This document shows positions 62,620 through 64,000 of a stretch of DNA of 64,000 bases, one piece after another. Below the pieces are notes generated by a model. It was not told the origin of the DNA. It worked only from the letters and a program-made list of their open reading frames with translations, and searched no databases. The DNA comes from Sporosarcina cascadiensis (GTDB taxonomy: Bacteria > Bacillota > Bacilli > Bacillales_A > Planococcaceae), in assembly GCF_009650995.1 (NCBI RefSeq), contig NZ_WHVV01000001.1:62001-126000 (forward strand). The letters run 5' to 3'. Each line of letters opens with the position of its first letter. The stretch's first letter is position 1. A program made the position numbers and the translations under genes.

Positions 62620-62694
62620 TCCACCATGAAAAAGGCCGGTATATCGGCAATTTTCATGGTGGAATAGTTTCTTAACAGGACTTGCTAAAGAACC
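62620..62694 (-). promoter_or_regulatory. Structured leader of the fdhA-like gene, possible attenuator
   Basis: TCCACCATGAAAA (62620-62632) pairs perfectly with TTTTCATGGTGGA (62651-62663), and a small inner GCCG/CGGC stem closes the loop. On the minus strand it is followed by TTTTTATTT and then, 19 bases on, the start codon, so it has the form of an intrinsic terminator inside the leader. A second hairpin with arms GGTTCTTTAGCA and TGTTAAGAAACT (62666-62694, one mismatch) precedes it. No known riboswitch motif was recognised. Confidence 0.6.
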
Positions 62695-62853
62695 AATCCA
62701 TATTTAATATAACAATAGACAATAGATAATAATTTGGCATTCACATACCAGACTATCATCGATTCACTATTTAGTATAAAGTAATATAACAATTAATACA
62801 ATGCCTATAAATTAAAATTTTGATTATTCAGTAAACGGAATCGAGGGAAACCC

Positions 62854-63195
62854 ATGAAAAAGATCCATGTGTTCAATGATATTATCAGAAAGCTGCGAAA
62901 AGACCTGTTTGGAAAAGGTCCGGAAAGAATCCATACAGTCTTCGTAGATAATATGGCAGTCTCTACGCTGTACGGCAATTTGACGCCGACTGAAAAGTTT
63001 ATTGCCAGCACCCCGGAAGGAAGAGAAATGGTGCACCGCGCACGCACAGGCATGATTCAGGCGGTCTACGCAAAAGCACCTCCGGAGGGACTGGAAGAAA
63101 TAGTCGAAGCTCAATTTTTACACTTATTCAGTGATTTCAAAGTGGATGATGATATTGCTGTCTCGGTATTTTTATTTGACAGATCGATCGAGTGA
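62854..63195 (+). CDS. DUF2294-family protein
   Basis: A 113-residue protein of the DUF2294 family, whose members share a GPERIHTVFVDNMAVSTLYG-like segment followed by LTPTEKFIASTPEGREMVHRAR. The function is unknown; members are often found near formate dehydrogenase and fdhD genes, as here. AATCGAGGGAAACCC provides the ribosome-binding site. It is divergent from the fdhA-like gene and 14 bases upstream of fdhD. Confidence 0.85.
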   Translation: MKKIHVFNDIIRKLRKDLFGKGPERIHTVFVDNMAVSTLYGNLTPTEKFIASTPEGREMVHRARTGMIQAVYAKAPPEGLEEIVEAQFLHLFSDFKVDDDIAVSVFLFDRSIE

Positions 63196-63209
63196 AAGGG
63201 GGAAAAGAT

Positions 63210-64000
63210 GTGGAGCAGCAGCAAAAACGGCCGATTATACGCTATCAGAATGGACAGTTTACTGTAAAAGAAGATCAAGTGGCTGTAGAATATGCGATTA
63301 CCATCAGACTGAATGATAAAGAATTCGCCACCATCGTCTGTACCCCTGAATACATCGAAGATATGGTGGTTGGTTTTCTTGCATCTGAAGGAGTAGTGCC
63401 GAGATGGGATCAGATCAAAGACATTCGTCTGGATAAGGAAAAAGGAATAATCGATGTGCATACGGAAACAGTATATCCATTTTTTGAACAGCTGCAGAAT
63501 AAACGCTATATTACCTCTTGCTGCGGGATGAGCCGGCAAGGGTTTGTCTTTGCCAGCGATGTTTTAACAGCAAAAAAGATGGACAGCATCTCTGTGCAAT
63601 TGACAACCAATCAAATTTTCTCACTGATGAACGAGATGGAAGAACAGGCGGAGATGTTCCGGCATACTGGAGGAGTCCATAATGCGGCACTTTGCCAGCC
63701 GGATCAATTGCTTTTATCGCGAATGGATATCGGCCGGCATAATGCGCTGGATAAAATCTATGGACACTGTCTGAAAAACAAAATTTCCGTTCGGAATAAG
63801 ATTATTGTTTTCAGTGGTCGCATCTCATCTGAAATTCTTCTGAAGGTGGCAAAAATCGGCTGTGAAATTGTATTATCAAAATCGGCACCGACCGAATTAG
63901 CACTGACATTGGCTGAAGATCTGGGGATTACAACAGTTGGCTTTATCCGGGGTACATCTTTTAATTTATACACACATCCCGAACGTATACTAACGGATTA
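63210..64000 (+). CDS. fdhD: Sulfurtransferase FdhD, C-terminal end at window edge
   Basis: The gene reads 263 codons to the window edge and then TA, so the stop codon most likely straddles the last base; length matches FdhD (about 260-265). FdhD passes sulfur from a Cys desulfurase to the molybdenum cofactor of formate dehydrogenase. Landmarks: the catalytic Cys pair in ITSCCGMS, HTGGVHNAAL, DIGRHNALDK, FSGRISSE and KSAPTELALTLA. GTG at 63210 is chosen with GGGGG upstream; an ATG two bases earlier is out of frame and soon stops. It serves the divergent fdhA-like gene. Confidence 0.95.
   Translation, partial: MEQQQKRPIIRYQNGQFTVKEDQVAVEYAITIRLNDKEFATIVCTPEYIEDMVVGFLASEGVVPRWDQIKDIRLDKEKGIIDVHTETVYPFFEQLQNKRYITSCCGMSRQGFVFASDVLTAKKMDSISVQLTTNQIFSLMNEMEEQAEMFRHTGGVHNAALCQPDQLLLSRMDIGRHNALDKIYGHCLKNKISVRNKIIVFSGRISSEILLKVAKIGCEIVLSKSAPTELALTLAEDLGITTVGFIRGTSFNLYTHPERILTD

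Overview
This window is a chromosomal segment from a low-to-moderate GC, endospore-forming Firmicute of the order Bacillales. Much of the gene order follows Bacillus subtilis (cmk-ypfA-ypeB-sleB-prsW-ypdA; recS-ypbB-fer; ribU; rsiX-sigX-resEDCBA-rluB; dacB-scpBA-ypuF-ribT; lysA-spoVAF-sigF-spoIIAB-spoIIAA; pdp-deoB-xerD-fur-nudF). Frequent TTG/GTG starts, strong GGAGG ribosome-binding sites and two families of dispersed non-coding repeats fit a Planococcaceae genus such as Sporosarcina; that genus call is inference. No rRNA, tRNA, phage, transposase, CRISPR or plasmid signature was seen. Most genes are on the minus strand.

Layout. 1-5.2 kb: start of rpsA, phospholipid and CMP kinase genes, a PilZ protein, the germination pair ypeB/sleB and prsW. 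5.2-12.3 kb: ypdA, a metallophosphoesterase, a LysM protein, recS/ypbB, ferredoxin, a VOC protein, and the riboflavin transporter ribU under an FMN riboswitch with its terminator. 12.3-21 kb: the SigX/RsiX envelope-stress pair, the ResDE two-component system, ResABC cytochrome c maturation genes and rluB. 21-29 kb: dacB, scpAB, ypuF, ribT, lysA, spoVAF and the spoIIA operon that sets forespore SigF activity. 29-37 kb: nucleoside catabolism (pdp, deoB), xerD, fur, a SpoIIM-like protein, nudF, an aldo-keto reductase and two poorly known genes. 37-40 kb: non-coding repeats, then xpt-pbuX under a guanine riboswitch. 40-51.7 kb: two transporters, exoA, psuG, an FAD oxidase, ilvE with a probable CodY box, and two ABC importers. 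51.8-57 kb: the sporulation trio spoVR, yhbH and prkA, split by a repeat-filled spacer. 57-64 kb: a YitT-like protein, purU, and a formate dehydrogenase-like cluster (DUF1641 gene, large molybdoenzyme, DUF2294 gene, fdhD cut by the window edge).

How the genes work together. Sporulation and germination genes dominate: spoIIAA/AB/sigF start the forespore programme, spoIIM, dacB, spoVR and prkA act later, and sleB/ypeB/spoVAF serve germination. Redox control is the second theme (ResABCDE, YpdA, ferredoxin, the formate dehydrogenase cluster). Purine, riboflavin and branched-chain amino acid genes each carry a readable control element.

The region is largely ordinary core chromosome. I found no clearly new multi-gene system. 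The best leads are a 21-bp periodic array at 37.3 kb, an inverted pair of structured repeats, a terminator-like leader before the molybdoenzyme gene, a His/Gln exchange in that enzyme's active site, an ECF promoter merged with the resE stop codon, and the loss of several sporulation genes from otherwise conserved loci.
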